The notes: generated by a model not told the origin, from the letters alone. Counted from the stretch's first letter, positions 1 through 8,575 are shown. The stretch is 36,420 nt of DNA from Bradyrhizobium centrolobii (GCF_001641635.1 NZ_LUUB01000065.1:1-36420); one strand, 5' to 3'. Numbers and translations are program-made.

Positions 1-390
1 TAGCCCACCGGCCGAACCGGAGCTGCAAGAGCAAAGGAGATGGTGCGATCGATCGTTCAAAGATGCGAGCAAATCCGTGGGACCCATCGGCCGAACGAGG
101 TCGCGTGGTTGATTGGAACTCGCGTCGCGGAAACCATCTTGGCCAGCGGCCCAACACGCCGCACCAACAGGCCGGACACATGGACGCAAGCGATCCGATC
201 AAACCTCACAAAGCTCTTGTGCCACGGGGGCCGTCCACATATGGGTCCCGGATCTGCGCTCCGCTTCGCTACGCTTGTCCGGGACGACGAACTGTACGTA
301 CCGGCGGATATCTGAATTGCTTCGCTGCGCTCGCAATGACGGAGTCGGGCCGCTATGCTGCCGCCAACACAAGCGTTGAGGAAAATAGCC
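1..390. other. Leading intergenic stretch with repeat remnants
   Basis: No gene is supported here. The window opens with TAG, which could be the end of an upstream gene but cannot be tested. Two rhizobial-style repeat pieces are visible. One is a hairpin with arms gtcccgga (245-252) and tccgggac (278-285) around a 'cgcttcgct' centre. The other is a 'ttgcttcgctgcgctcgcaatgac' type stretch at about 317-340. The small open frames here run through these repeats and have no family resemblance. The likely ribosome site for the next gene (GAGGA) lies at about 378-383. Confidence 0.5.
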
Positions 391-1401
391 ATGCAATACC
401 GCCAGCTCGGCCGCAGTGGTCTTAAGGTGTCGCCGATCTGTCTCGGCAGCATGATGTTCGGCGGGCCGACGGATGAGGCGGCCTCGAAGCGCATCATCGC
501 CAAGGCGCACGAAGCCGGCATCAACTTCATCGATACCGCCGATGCTTATTCGAAGGGCGCGTCCGAAGAGGTCGTCGGCCGGGCGATCGCCAACAACCGT
601 CATGCCTGGGTGCTGGCGACAAAGCTCGCCAACCCCATGGGCGACGATCCCAATCGCGGCGGGCTGTCGCGGCGCTGGGTGTTGCAGGCGGCGGACGAAA
701 GCCTCAAGCGCCTCGGCACCGATCACATCGACATCTACTACCTGCACAAGGAAGACCATGCGACGCCGCTGGAGGAGACAGTGCGCGCGATGGGCGACCT
801 GATCCGCGCCGGCAAGGTGCGCTATTTCGGCGTCTCGAACTACCGCGCCTGGCGTGTCGCCGAGATCTGCAACATCTGCGACCGGCTCGGCATCGACCGG
901 CCCGCGGTCAGCCAGCCCTACTACAACGCGATGAACCGCATGCCGGAGGTCGAGCACTTCCCGGCCTGCGGCTACTATGGCCTCGGCATCGTGCCCTACA
1001 GCCCGCTGGCGCGCGGTGTGCTCACCGGCAAATACCGGCCCGACGCAGCGCCCGACAAGGAGACGCGTGCTGGCCGCAACGACACCCGCATGATGCAGAC
1101 CGAATGGCGGCAGGAATCGCTTCTGCTCGCGCAGGAGATCAAGAGCCACGCCGAGAAGAAAGGCATCACCGCCGGCCAGTTCGCTGTTGCCTGGGTGCTG
1201 AACTCGGCTTTCGTCACCTCGGTCATCGCCGGCCCCCGCACCGAGGAGCAGTGGGACGACTATATCCGTGCGCTCGACTACCGCTTCACGGCTGAGGACG
1301 AGGCGCTGATCGACGCTCTGGTAACACCAGGCCATCCGTCGACGCCGGGCTACAACGATCCGGCCTATCCGATCGAGGGACGGCGCGCACGCACCACTTG
1401 A
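391..1401 (+). CDS. Aldo/keto reductase
   Basis: A 336-residue NADPH-dependent aldo/keto reductase of the cytosolic TIM-barrel family, which reduces carbonyls to alcohols; the substrate cannot be read from sequence. The start at 391 (MQYRQLGRSGLKVSPICLG) was chosen because it gives the canonical N-terminal strand and has a GAGGA site about 9 bases upstream. An in-frame ATG at 355 would add 12 unfamiliar residues. The catalytic tetrad is complete: D48, Y53 (FIDTADAY), K78 (VLATK) and H119 (YYLHK). The later SPLARGVLTGKY and GPRTEEQ stretches match the family's cofactor-binding C-terminal half. Length is normal. The TPR gene follows after 15 bases, so they are probably co-transcribed. The family call is secure and the physiological role unknown. 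Confidence 0.93.
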   Translation: MQYRQLGRSGLKVSPICLGSMMFGGPTDEAASKRIIAKAHEAGINFIDTADAYSKGASEEVVGRAIANNRHAWVLATKLANPMGDDPNRGGLSRRWVLQAADESLKRLGTDHIDIYYLHKEDHATPLEETVRAMGDLIRAGKVRYFGVSNYRAWRVAEICNICDRLGIDRPAVSQPYYNAMNRMPEVEHFPACGYYGLGIVPYSPLARGVLTGKYRPDAAPDKETRAGRNDTRMMQTEWRQESLLLAQEIKSHAEKKGITAGQFAVAWVLNSAFVTSVIAGPRTEEQWDDYIRALDYRFTAEDEALIDALVTPGHPSTPGYNDPAYPIEGRRARTT

Positions 1402-1416
1402 GACCGGGAGACGACG

Positions 1417-2730
1417 ATGGCGCATCAGGATCGTTACGGACTGCCGCTCTCCACCGCATCCGATGCGGCAGCATCCGCCTATCGCGACGGCGTCGACCTC
1501 ATGCTCGCGGGCTGGACTGGCACGGCGGAGGCGCTGGAGCGCGCGATAGAGGCTGATCCCGATTTCGCGCTGCCGCACATCGCGCGGGCGCGGCTGCACG
1601 CCTTCTATCAGCAGGGCGATCTCGCGCGGCGGAAAGCAGCCGTGGCGCGCGAGATCGTCGCCAGGCGCGGCACCGAGCGCGAACGTTCGCATGTCGAGAC
1701 GCTGGCGCTCGCGGTCGAGGGACGGCTGCCCGAGGCGCTGGCCGCGACGCTGAAGCATATCGACACATGGCCGCGCGATGCGGTGGTGCTGTCGCTGCCG
1801 CTCGGCGCGTTCGGGCTATTCGCCTTCTCCGGCATGGCCGATCACGACCGCGCGCGGCAGGAGCTGTGCGAGCGCGTCGCACAGCATTACGGCGAGGACT
1901 GGTGGTTCCTGACGCTGTACGGCTGGGCGATGACCGAGAACGGCGACGTCGCCCGCGGCCGCCCCGTCATCGAGCGCGGCTTCTCGCTGCGGCGGCAAAA
2001 CGCCCATGCCGCGCACGCCGTGCTGCATGCGATGTTCGAGGACGGCTCGATCGACGAGGCCGATCGTCTCGTCGACGAATGGATCCCCACCTATGACCGC
2101 GCCGGCATCTTGCACGGCCATATCCGCTGGCACCAGGCGCTCGGCGCGCTGGAGCACGGCGATGCGGCGCGGGCGCTCGCGATCTATGCCGACGTGCTGC
2201 AGCCAGAGGTGACGCGGGCGCCGCCGCTGAATGTGATCACCGACGGCGCCTCGCTGTTGTGGCGGCTTGCGGCTTACGGTCACGCCGTGCCGCAGGCGCT
2301 CTGGGCCGAGGCCGATGCGGCCGCGCAGCGCCTGTTCCCGAAGTCGAGCATCCCGTTCGCCGACGTCCACATGGCGCTGTTCGCCGCGGCAACGCAAAAC
2401 CGCGAAACGCTTGCCTCGCGCCTCGCCGTGATCGAGCAGCGGCTCGCCGACGGCAAGCTGCCCGCCGGCCCCGTGGTGCCCGCGATCTGCCGCGCGATGA
2501 CCGCCTTCGCCAGCGAGGATTATGGGACTTGCGTGCAAATGCTCGCGCCTGTCATCACCGAAGTCGTGCGCATCGGCGGCAGCCACGCCCAGCGCGAGCT
2601 GATCGAGGACACCTTCATCGTGGCGCTGATGCGCAGCGGTGACCTCCCTCGCGCCCGCGCCCTGCTCGATGCCCGCCTGCACCGCCGCCCCTCCCTTCGC
2701 GATACGCGCTGGCAGGCGGCGATGGCTTGA
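1417..2730 (+). CDS. TPR-repeat protein, TTC38-like
   Basis: A 437-residue alpha-helical protein with no signal peptide or membrane span. It resembles the TTC38-type tetratricopeptide proteins that are common beside metabolic genes in alphaproteobacteria. Visible features are repeated Ala-rich helix pairs such as ALERAIEADPDFALPHIARARL near residues 40-60, the conserved-looking block HYGEDWWFLTLYGWAMTENG near residue 155, and HAAHAVLHAMFEDG near residue 200. A GGGAG-like site precedes the ATG. It sits 15 bases after the reductase and 33 bases before the CoA-transferase-like genes. A scaffold or adaptor role is the usual guess for TPR proteins, but nothing in the sequence names a partner. Confidence 0.8.
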   Translation: MAHQDRYGLPLSTASDAAASAYRDGVDLMLAGWTGTAEALERAIEADPDFALPHIARARLHAFYQQGDLARRKAAVAREIVARRGTERERSHVETLALAVEGRLPEALAATLKHIDTWPRDAVVLSLPLGAFGLFAFSGMADHDRARQELCERVAQHYGEDWWFLTLYGWAMTENGDVARGRPVIERGFSLRRQNAHAAHAVLHAMFEDGSIDEADRLVDEWIPTYDRAGILHGHIRWHQALGALEHGDAARALAIYADVLQPEVTRAPPLNVITDGASLLWRLAAYGHAVPQALWAEADAAAQRLFPKSSIPFADVHMALFAAATQNRETLASRLAVIEQRLADGKLPAGPVVPAICRAMTAFASEDYGTCVQMLAPVITEVVRIGGSHAQRELIEDTFIVALMRSGDLPRARALLDARLHRRPSLRDTRWQAAMA

Positions 2731-2763
2731 GGCAGGATAGCGAAAACAGGCCGGAGGACGTCC

Positions 2764-3582
2764 ATGACCGAGATCGTTGCGCTGGAGGCGCTGGCCGCAC
2801 GCGTCGCACCGGGACAGTCGCTGGCGATCCCCGTCGACAGCTCCGGCGTGGCGATGGCGGCGACCGCAGCGCTGCTCGAAGCCGGCATCCGCGATCTCAG
2901 GCTGATCTGCGTGCCGATCTCCGGCTTGCAGGCGGACCTCCTGATCGGTGCCGGCGCGATCGCCTCGCTCGAGACCAGCGCGGTCTCGCTGGGTGAAGCC
3001 GGCGGCGCGCCGCGCTTCACCGCGGGCGTCAAGAGCGGCGCCTTCACTTTGCGCGACTCCACCTGCCCCGCGATCTACGCCGGCCTCCTCGCCGCGCAGA
3101 AGGGCGTGCCGTTCATGCCGATCGCAGGCATCATCGGCAGCGATCTCTTGGGCGTGCGGCCGGACTGGCAGGTGATCGACAGTCCCGTCGGTGAGGCGCG
3201 CAAGGTGGTCGTGGTGCCCGCGATCTCGCCCGACGTCGCGCTGTTTCATGCGCCCGAGGCCGACCGCGCCGGCAATGTCCGCATCGGCCGGCATCGCGAG
3301 CTCGCCAACCTCGCCTATGCCGCAAAGCGCACGCTGGTCACCGTTGAGCGCATCGTCGACCGCAACCTGCTGGAGAGCGAGGACTCCGCCGCCGGCGTGC
3401 TGCCTTCGCTCTATGTCGACGCCATCGCGATCGCCGCACGCGGCGCCTGGCCGCTCGCGCTATGGGACGAGTATCCCGCCGACGAAGCCGAGATCGCGCG
3501 CTACGCGGCGATGGCGCGCAGCGAGGAGGGTTTTAGGGCTTATCTCTCGACCTTCCTGTCGCATCGCAAGCAAGTGGCCTAA
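2764..3582 (+). CDS. CoA-transferase family I, subunit A-like
   Basis: A 272-residue protein of the glutaconate/3-oxoacid CoA-transferase alpha-subunit fold, starting at an ATG with GGAGG nine bases upstream. Recognisable parts are the N-terminal PGQSLAIPVDSSGVAMAA strand-turn-helix, the central KSGAFTLRDSTCPAIYAGL stretch, the PFMPIAGIIGSDL loop typical of subunit A, and VVVVPAISPDVALFHAPEAD, which matches the 'P..PDVALIHA..AD..GN' signature of these enzymes. Subunit B begins three bases after its stop, so a heteromeric enzyme made by coupled translation is expected. The partner lacks the usual catalytic glutamate (see the next gene), so the pair may be an IpdAB-like acyl-CoA hydrolase instead of a transferase. 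The specific acyl-CoA is unknown. Confidence 0.85.
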   Translation: MTEIVALEALAARVAPGQSLAIPVDSSGVAMAATAALLEAGIRDLRLICVPISGLQADLLIGAGAIASLETSAVSLGEAGGAPRFTAGVKSGAFTLRDSTCPAIYAGLLAAQKGVPFMPIAGIIGSDLLGVRPDWQVIDSPVGEARKVVVVPAISPDVALFHAPEADRAGNVRIGRHRELANLAYAAKRTLVTVERIVDRNLLESEDSAAGVLPSLYVDAIAIAARGAWPLALWDEYPADEAEIARYAAMARSEEGFRAYLSTFLSHRKQVA

Positions 3583-3585
3583 GCG

Positions 3586-4329
3586 ATGTCATCCGAACGC
3601 GAGCGTCGCGAAATCCTCATCGCCACCATCGCCGACCTGCTCGACGGCATCAGTCACGTTGCGGTCGGCGCATCGTCGCCGATCCCGGCGGCCGGCGCGA
3701 TGTTGCTGCGCGCACGCAACGCGCGCGACGGCAAGGCGCCGGTGCGCATCTCGATCCTGGGATCGCAACAGCACAATTTCTTCACCAATGGCGGTATCGA
3801 GCTGTTCGACTGCGCTGCGCAGGGCCGCGTCGATGCCTTCTTCCTCGGCGGCGGCCAGATCGACGGCCAGGGCAACATCAATCTGGTCGGCACCGGCGAC
3901 TATCCGAGGACCGGCGTGCGCTGGCCCGGCTCATTCGGCTCGGCCTATCTCTATCACCTCATTCCGCGCGTGATCCTGTTTCGCGAGGAGCATTCGCCAC
4001 GCGTGTTCGTGCCGAAGGTCGATTTCGTCAGCGCCCGGGCGATCACGCCCGAAGTCCGGCGCCGCGGCGGGCCCTACGCGCTGTTGACCAACATGGCGCT
4101 GTTCGACTTCGACCGCGAGGCGGGCGGCTTCGCCTTGCGCTCGGTGCATCCGCCCTTCACGCCGGCCGATATCCGGGAAAACACCGGCTTCGCCTACGAG
4201 GAGCCGGAGGTCGTGCGGGAGACGCCACGGCCGGACACCGCGACGCTGGCGCTGCTGCGCGGACGCATTCTCGATGAGCTCGCCGAGACCTATCCGGCCT
4301 TCGCGCGGACAATGAAGCAGGCGGCATGA
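3586..4329 (+). CDS. CoA-transferase family I, subunit B-like
   Basis: A 247-residue beta-subunit partner of the preceding gene, with its ATG three bases after the preceding stop. The family outline is clear: HVAVGASSPIPAAGAMLL, then a strand and turn (ISILGSQQHN), then GGIELFDCAAQGRVDAFFLGGGQIDGQGNINLVGTG, and late PKVDFVSA and NMALFDF segments. In glutaconate CoA-transferase the catalytic Glu lies in a 'FESG'-type turn at the position of residues 58-62. Here that turn reads LGSQQ with no acid. Family knowledge (mycobacterial IpdAB) says that members lacking this Glu can be ring-cleaving acyl-CoA hydrolases. That function is inference. Four bases of its end overlap an open frame running into the next region. 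Confidence 0.85.
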   Translation: MSSERERREILIATIADLLDGISHVAVGASSPIPAAGAMLLRARNARDGKAPVRISILGSQQHNFFTNGGIELFDCAAQGRVDAFFLGGGQIDGQGNINLVGTGDYPRTGVRWPGSFGSAYLYHLIPRVILFREEHSPRVFVPKVDFVSARAITPEVRRRGGPYALLTNMALFDFDREAGGFALRSVHPPFTPADIRENTGFAYEEPEVVRETPRPDTATLALLRGRILDELAETYPAFARTMKQAA

Positions 4330-4541
4330 TCCTACCCATCTCTGCCACGAAAAAAACATGGCCCTGGCGACAAGTGCCCGCCGGGGCAGGTTGGGGCGAT
4401 TTGGCAAATCGCCTAGGGGGTGGTGCGGTGGTATTCCAGACTGGCTTGGCACGAACAACGGGATGGCAACCAATTCGTGGTTGGCTGGTTGGTGGACGGA
4501 ACTCGTCCGCTTCCGTGGTCTCCTGGCATGCGAGCCTGACG

Positions 4542-5120
4542 ATGCGCCTCCGCCGACCGGTTCTGGCCGCGACCCTCGTGGTGTTCGCAAGCCCTTGTTT
4601 TGCCGAGACTTCCGCCCCCATCCCGGTCAACAATCCGCCCGCGCAGCAAAACGCCCTGATCGACCTGCTGGCGCTGATGTCCGGACACTGCAAGACGCTG
4701 AAGATCGCGGGCCGCACTTTCGGCTGCAAGACGGTGGCCTACGCCCATGGCGACAAGGGCCGGGTCAATTTCGCGGTCGCGATCGACGATCCCGCTGACG
4801 ATAACCACGTCGTGTCGTTCTCCGGCGAGAACGGCAAGCGGGCCGACGACAATTCCTACGAGCTGCGGATCGACCGCATGCTGATCAACTCCAAGAACCG
4901 GCCCAAGGTCGACGGCCTGCCGGTGCCGGCCGAGCAGACCTCCACCGGCGTCTGCCGCCAGACCGGCAATTTCGCCGCCAAGCAGGTCTCCGATGTCACC
5001 TGCTCCGCGACCGACAGCGAGGGCCGCAGGTACGAGCTGCTGTTCGTCTCCGACGGCAAGCCGGTAAGCGTCCGCCGGATCAGGCAGTCGGCACCGTCGA
5101 TCCAGGATCCGTTCAAGTAG
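4542..5120 (+). CDS. Exported hypothetical protein with paired cysteines
   Basis: A 192-residue protein of unknown function. The start at 4542 gives a clean Sec signal peptide (MRLRRPVLAATLVVFASPCFA, cleavage predicted after residue 21). The frame is open upstream to 4326 but that part looks non-coding. The mature part holds a Cys pair around CKTLKIAGRTFGCKT and two more cysteines in GVCRQ and DVTCS, suggesting disulfides in a periplasmic protein. Its stop overlaps the end of the oppositely oriented acyl-CoA ligase by eight bases, so the two transcripts must converge here. The 212 bases between the CoA-transferase genes and this start contain no recognisable feature. I do not recognise a named domain. 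Confidence 0.7.
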   Translation: MRLRRPVLAATLVVFASPCFAETSAPIPVNNPPAQQNALIDLLALMSGHCKTLKIAGRTFGCKTVAYAHGDKGRVNFAVAIDDPADDNHVVSFSGENGKRADDNSYELRIDRMLINSKNRPKVDGLPVPAEQTSTGVCRQTGNFAAKQVSDVTCSATDSEGRRYELLFVSDGKPVSVRRIRQSAPSIQDPFK

Positions 5121-6957
5121 CGGTTCGTGGCGCTGCCGCCGGCTTCTTCGCATAGATCCGCTCGATCTCGGCGGCGAAGCGATGCTCGAGCGCGGGGCGC
5201 TTGTTCTTCAGGGTCGGCGTGAGGAGCCCTGCTGCGATGGTCCAGGGCTCGAGCGTCCACCACACCGCGCGCGGCGTCGCGTAGGACGGATAGGCCTTCA
5301 CGGCTCCAGCGATCCGCGCAAGCAGATCGGCCCGTTCAGCGCCCTCGCCCTGCTTGCCCCCAGCGGCAAGCTTCTGCCGCTCCTGCTCCCAGGCCTTGGC
5401 GCTGAGCACGACCAGCGCGGTGAGGAACGGCCGCTGCTCGCCGATCACCATCGCCTGCTCGAACAGGGGATCGGCGAGGATCGCGGTCTCCAGATCCACC
5501 GGCGCGATCTTCTCGCCGGTAGAGGTGACGAGGATGTCCTTGATGCGGCCGGTGATGGTGATGCGCCCGTTCTCGATGCGCGCCTGGTCGCCGGTATGTA
5601 GCCAGCCATCGGCCTCCTTGACGCGGCGCGTCTCCTCCGGCCTGTGCCAATAGCCGAGCATCACGCTGGGCCCACGAACCAGCAGCTCGTCATTCTCGCC
5701 GAGCCTGACCTCGATCCCATCGAGGACGAGGCCGACCGAGCGCGGGTCGTTGTCCTCGGCCGTGTTGACGCTGACCACGGGTGAGGTCTCGGTCATGCCG
5801 TAGCCCTGGAGGATGTCGAGCCCGAGCGACAGGAACAGGCGGATGACCGGCTCGGCGATCGGCGCGCCGCCGGAGACCGCGACCCGCAAGCGGCCGCCGA
5901 ACTGCGCCAGCACCTTGTCGGCCACGAGCCGCTTCAACAGCGGCCACGCCAATCGGTCGAATGGCGACGGCGAACCACGCCCCTGCCGCGCATCGAAACG
6001 CCGGCCGCCGACGGCTAGCGTGAGAGCGAGCAGCGCGCGCTCGACGCTGCCGGCCGCGTTGCGGTGCTGCATGATCAGCGCGTAGAAGCGCTCATAGATC
6101 CGCGGCACGGAATTCAGCACGGTCGGGCGCACATGCTTCAGATCCTCCGACAGCAGCGACACCGAACGCGCATAGGCGACGCAGGCGCCGGCCGCGATCG
6201 GATAGTAGTAGCCGCCGGTGCGCTCGAATGTATGCGAGAGCGGCAGGAAGGACAGGAAGACATCGTCCGGCTCGGCCGCGATGCGCCCGGCGATCGCCTT
6301 CACATTGGCCACGATGTTGTCATGCGACAGCATCACGCCTTTCGGACGGCCTGTCGTGCCTGAAGTGTAGACGATGGCGGCGAGATCGTCCGGCCTCACC
6401 GCAACGTCCGGCATCGGCGCGGCCGCGCCTGGTGCGGCATCGAGCCAGCGGTCGAGCGCGACGATGCGCACGTCGCTTGCGACGAGGCCCGCCGCGTCGG
6501 CACAGACGATGCGCTTGAGATTGTCGAGCGGCTGGCCGGTCGCAACGATCCCCTGCCAACGCTCCAGCGTATCCACGAACAGCAGAAGCGCGCCGGAATC
6601 GGCGAGGATGTAGGCGATGCTGTCGGGATTGTCGACAGCATGCATCGGCACCGGCACAAGGCCGCGCGACAGCGCCGCCTGGTCCATCGCGATATGCGCA
6701 ATCCCGTTCGGCATCAGGATCGCAACACGCTCACCGGGCGCAAAGCCTTCTGCGGCGAGCGCCCGCCGCCAGCGCTCGAACTCCGCATCGATCTCTTGCC
6801 AGGACTGGCTGACCCAGCGCCCCGCGGCGTTATCGAAATGCCGATAAGCCTCCGCCGCCGGCGTCAGAGCGACACGCCAGCGCAGCAGCTGCGGCAGCGT
6901 CGTTACCTCGGCGAGCGCGCGAGGGGCTCCTTGCGGTTGACTGATCGGCCCTGACAT
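5113..6957 (-). CDS. Long-chain acyl-CoA ligase (AMP-forming)
   Basis: A 614-residue ANL-superfamily enzyme of the FAA1-like group. It activates a fatty acid with ATP to the acyl-adenylate and transfers it to CoA at the cytoplasmic side of the membrane. The start at 6957 is fixed by GGAGG five bases upstream, and the open frame beyond it is unfamiliar. Motifs in order are IVYTSGTTGRPKGVMLSHDN (phosphate-binding loop), GYGMTETSPVVS (acyl-adenylate site), DGWLHTGDQ, and GRITITGRIKDILVTSTGEKI (hinge and A8 loop) leading to a C-terminal lid domain. Length matches the family. It points toward the exported hypothetical gene and overlaps its end by eight bases, with a divergent partner 111 bases upstream. 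The chain-length preference is not deducible. Confidence 0.93.
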   Translation of the reverse strand: MSGPISQPQGAPRALAEVTTLPQLLRWRVALTPAAEAYRHFDNAAGRWVSQSWQEIDAEFERWRRALAAEGFAPGERVAILMPNGIAHIAMDQAALSRGLVPVPMHAVDNPDSIAYILADSGALLLFVDTLERWQGIVATGQPLDNLKRIVCADAAGLVASDVRIVALDRWLDAAPGAAAPMPDVAVRPDDLAAIVYTSGTTGRPKGVMLSHDNIVANVKAIAGRIAAEPDDVFLSFLPLSHTFERTGGYYYPIAAGACVAYARSVSLLSEDLKHVRPTVLNSVPRIYERFYALIMQHRNAAGSVERALLALTLAVGGRRFDARQGRGSPSPFDRLAWPLLKRLVADKVLAQFGGRLRVAVSGGAPIAEPVIRLFLSLGLDILQGYGMTETSPVVSVNTAEDNDPRSVGLVLDGIEVRLGENDELLVRGPSVMLGYWHRPEETRRVKEADGWLHTGDQARIENGRITITGRIKDILVTSTGEKIAPVDLETAILADPLFEQAMVIGEQRPFLTALVVLSAKAWEQERQKLAAGGKQGEGAERADLLARIAGAVKAYPSYATPRAVWWTLEPWTIAAGLLTPTLKNKRPALEHRFAAEIERIYAKKPAAAPRTAT

Positions 6958-7068
6958 GGCGTCCTCCCGCAACGATCGATTCCCGGAAAGATTTACTGCC
7001 TTGAGGTTAGGCCGGCCAGCCATTGATACCTTGATCCTCAGCAAGCCGGCCATGTTTCGGAGCGGCCC

Positions 7069-7416
7069 ATGACGCGCGACCGTCTGTTTCTGATGCGCCC
7101 CGGTTTCGAGGACCCGGCCTTTCCGGGCCGACGTTTCTATTGCTGGCATTGTGCGCTGATCGAGGGCGTGCTGGCCTCGTTTCCGGCGCTGGCGGGCAGG
7201 CTCGACGTCGAGCGCATCGCATGGCCGCGGCCGAGGCACGCCGTGATCGCGCTCGTTGGCGAGGAGAACCAGTCGCTGCCGCTCCTGGTGCTCGCAGACG
7301 GCGCGACGTCACCGCACCAGACCGGGCAGCATCAGGGCCGCGCCTTCATCGCCGACAAGGACGCGATCCTCGCCGCACTGTCCGAGCGCCACGGCTTCCC
7401 CGATCCGCATCCGTGA
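7069..7416 (+). CDS. DUF3088-type small protein
   Basis: A 115-residue cytosolic protein resembling the DUF3088 family of proteobacteria. It opens with RDRLFLMRPGFEDP, followed by FYCWHCALIEG (residues 23-33), a CxxC motif set like that of thioredoxin-fold or glutaredoxin-like proteins, then PLLVLADG and a C-terminal helix (DKDAILAALSERHGFPDPHP). The ATG has GGAG about ten bases upstream. It is divergent from the acyl-CoA ligase across a 111-base promoter region. The last codons (about 7399-7417) are duplicated 125 bases downstream at the far edge of a palindromic repeat, so the gene's 3' end probably served as an insertion target. The biochemical role is unknown and redox activity is inferred only from the CxxC. 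Confidence 0.75.
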   Translation: MTRDRLFLMRPGFEDPAFPGRRFYCWHCALIEGVLASFPALAGRLDVERIAWPRPRHAVIALVGEENQSLPLLVLADGATSPHQTGQHQGRAFIADKDAILAALSERHGFPDPHP

Positions 7417-7430
7417 GGGTGAAAGCACCT

Positions 7431-7517
7431 GTAGCCCGGATGGAGCGCAGCGAAATCCGGGAAAGCCTCAAGTAGGATGCAGCGGTCCCGGATTACGCTT
7501 CGCTCCATCCGGGCTAC
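7431..7517. repeat. Palindromic intergenic repeat (gtagcccggatg type)
   Basis: The arms gtagcccggatggagc...aaatccggg and cccggatt...gctccatccgggctac are near-perfect reverse complements enclosing about 25 bases. This architecture of an arm with a 'gcgaag/cttcgc' core is a dispersed rhizobial repeat type, and relatives are seen at 12161-12225, 13006-13049 and 14151-14180. The element is bracketed by a 19-base direct repeat (7399-7417 and 7525-7543), which looks like a target duplication. Confidence 0.75.
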
Positions 7518-7567
7518 AGGAATTCCCGATCCGCATCCGTGAGTGGCGCCCCGCGCACCGCTGTATT

Positions 7568-7715
7568 CCCTCCCCCCTTGCGGGGGAGGGTTAGGGAGGG
7601 GGTGCCACACGGCACACTCTCTCGATTTGAGCAACGGCGCCTTGCATCGCCGATTTCGGACACACCCTTTCCTGGGCTCTGCCTCCCCAGCCCTCCCCCG
7701 CAAGGGGGGAGGAGG
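7568..7715. repeat. Paired ccctccccc/gggggaggg palindromic repeats
   Basis: Two copies of a C-rich/G-rich palindrome (ccctccccccttgcggggg at about 7568 and ccctcccccgcaagggggg at about 7691) bracket about 100 bases. This is another dispersed repeat type in the 447-base gap between the DUF3088-type gene and the hydrolase. No gene is supported in the gap. The frame of the hydrolase is open through it but the translation is Pro/Gly-rich repeat sequence. Confidence 0.6.
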
Positions 7716-7863
7716 CGCAGTGTGCGCTGTGGCCGCACCAACTCGTCACTGCGAGTCCTTCGTCTGGGACACGAGAGCGTCTCGAAACGAGGGAAAATCG
7801 GCATTGCCTGCTCTCGCGCCCGCCTCGCATACTCGCATCCACCTAATCCGGAAGCCGCCGTCC

Positions 7864-8439
7864 ATGACCAGCCCGCGATCCCTCACTGCTCTCATCGTCA
7901 TCGACGTCCAGCGTGCGTTCGACGAATGGGAGGCGGCCGGCAAGCGGCGCAACAATCCGGACGCGGTTGCGCGGATCGCGGATCTCCTGAAAGCATTCAG
8001 GGCGAGCGGCGCACCCATCTTCCACATCCGCCACGAGGGCACGCGGCCGACATCGTCGTTTCGCCCCGAGAGCTCCGGCTACGCCGTCAAGGACGAAGCA
8101 CGCGAAGCGCCGGGCGAGCCCGTGATCGTCAAGCGCGTCAACAGCGCCTTCATCGGCACTGACCTCGAGAGCCGGCTGCGCGCCGCCAGCCTCACCACTC
8201 TCGTCATCTGCGGCGCCACCACCAATCACTGCGTGGAGACGACGACGCGGATGGCTGGCAATCTCGGCTTCGACACGCACCTCGTGCGCGATGCGACATG
8301 GACGTTCGATCGCGTCGGGCCCGATGGCGATGCGCATTCGGCCGAGGCGATCCATGCGATGACGCTGTCGAACCTCAACGGCGAATTTGCCCGCATCGTC
8401 TCGACGGATGAGGTCATCGCGGCGTTTGGCGCGGCATAA
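7864..8439 (+). CDS. Isochorismatase-family cysteine hydrolase
   Basis: A 191-residue cytosolic hydrolase of the isochorismatase-like superfamily, which cleaves amide or vinyl-ether substrates such as nicotinamide, carbamates or isochorismate. The start at 7864 gives the canonical MTSPRSLTALIVIDVQRAF opening; the longer open frame is repeat sequence. The catalytic triad is visible as D14 (VIDVQ), K90 (VIVKRVNSAF) and C123 (GATTNHCVETT), with the conserved cis-peptide-type GATT turn just before the cysteine. HIRHEG and DAHSAEAIH agree with the family. Length is normal. The gene stands alone between two repeat-bearing gaps. The exact substrate cannot be assigned. Confidence 0.9.
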   Translation: MTSPRSLTALIVIDVQRAFDEWEAAGKRRNNPDAVARIADLLKAFRASGAPIFHIRHEGTRPTSSFRPESSGYAVKDEAREAPGEPVIVKRVNSAFIGTDLESRLRAASLTTLVICGATTNHCVETTTRMAGNLGFDTHLVRDATWTFDRVGPDGDAHSAEAIHAMTLSNLNGEFARIVSTDEVIAAFGAA

Positions 8440-8550
8440 CGCCGACGCGGCGATTGTGCGGCGAACGCGCGGTCATGCGACAATACATCGCGCGACACTC
8501 GATCATTCACACGCGTTGATCGGAACTGAGGTCTGCGTCGTTTCGACGCC

Positions 8551-8575
8551 GGAACGCGGCGGACGCACGTCAGTT
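8551..8575 (+). promoter_or_regulatory. Possible EcfG (general stress) promoter
   Basis: GGAAC at 8551-8555, a 16-base spacer and AGTT at 8572-8575 match the GGAAC-N16-CGTT consensus of alphaproteobacterial EcfG sigma factors except at the first -10 base. It lies about 30 bases before the small exported protein, which is a sensible leader length. A single 9-base match has a real chance of arising by coincidence. Confidence 0.35.

Noticed and set aside
40..315. A 91-codon ORF at the left edge
   Set aside because: Its second half is a palindromic repeat read as protein, and the GGAG lies too close to the ATG to act as a ribosome site.
199..1758. A 519-codon minus-strand frame over the reductase and TPR genes
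   Set aside because: A shadow of two well-supported plus-strand genes; the translation is low in family-like motifs and rich in Arg/Gly.
1816..3294. A 492-codon minus-strand frame over the TPR and CoA-transferase genes
   Set aside because: A shadow of the real genes, with typical reverse-strand Arg/Ala/Gly bias and no start signal.
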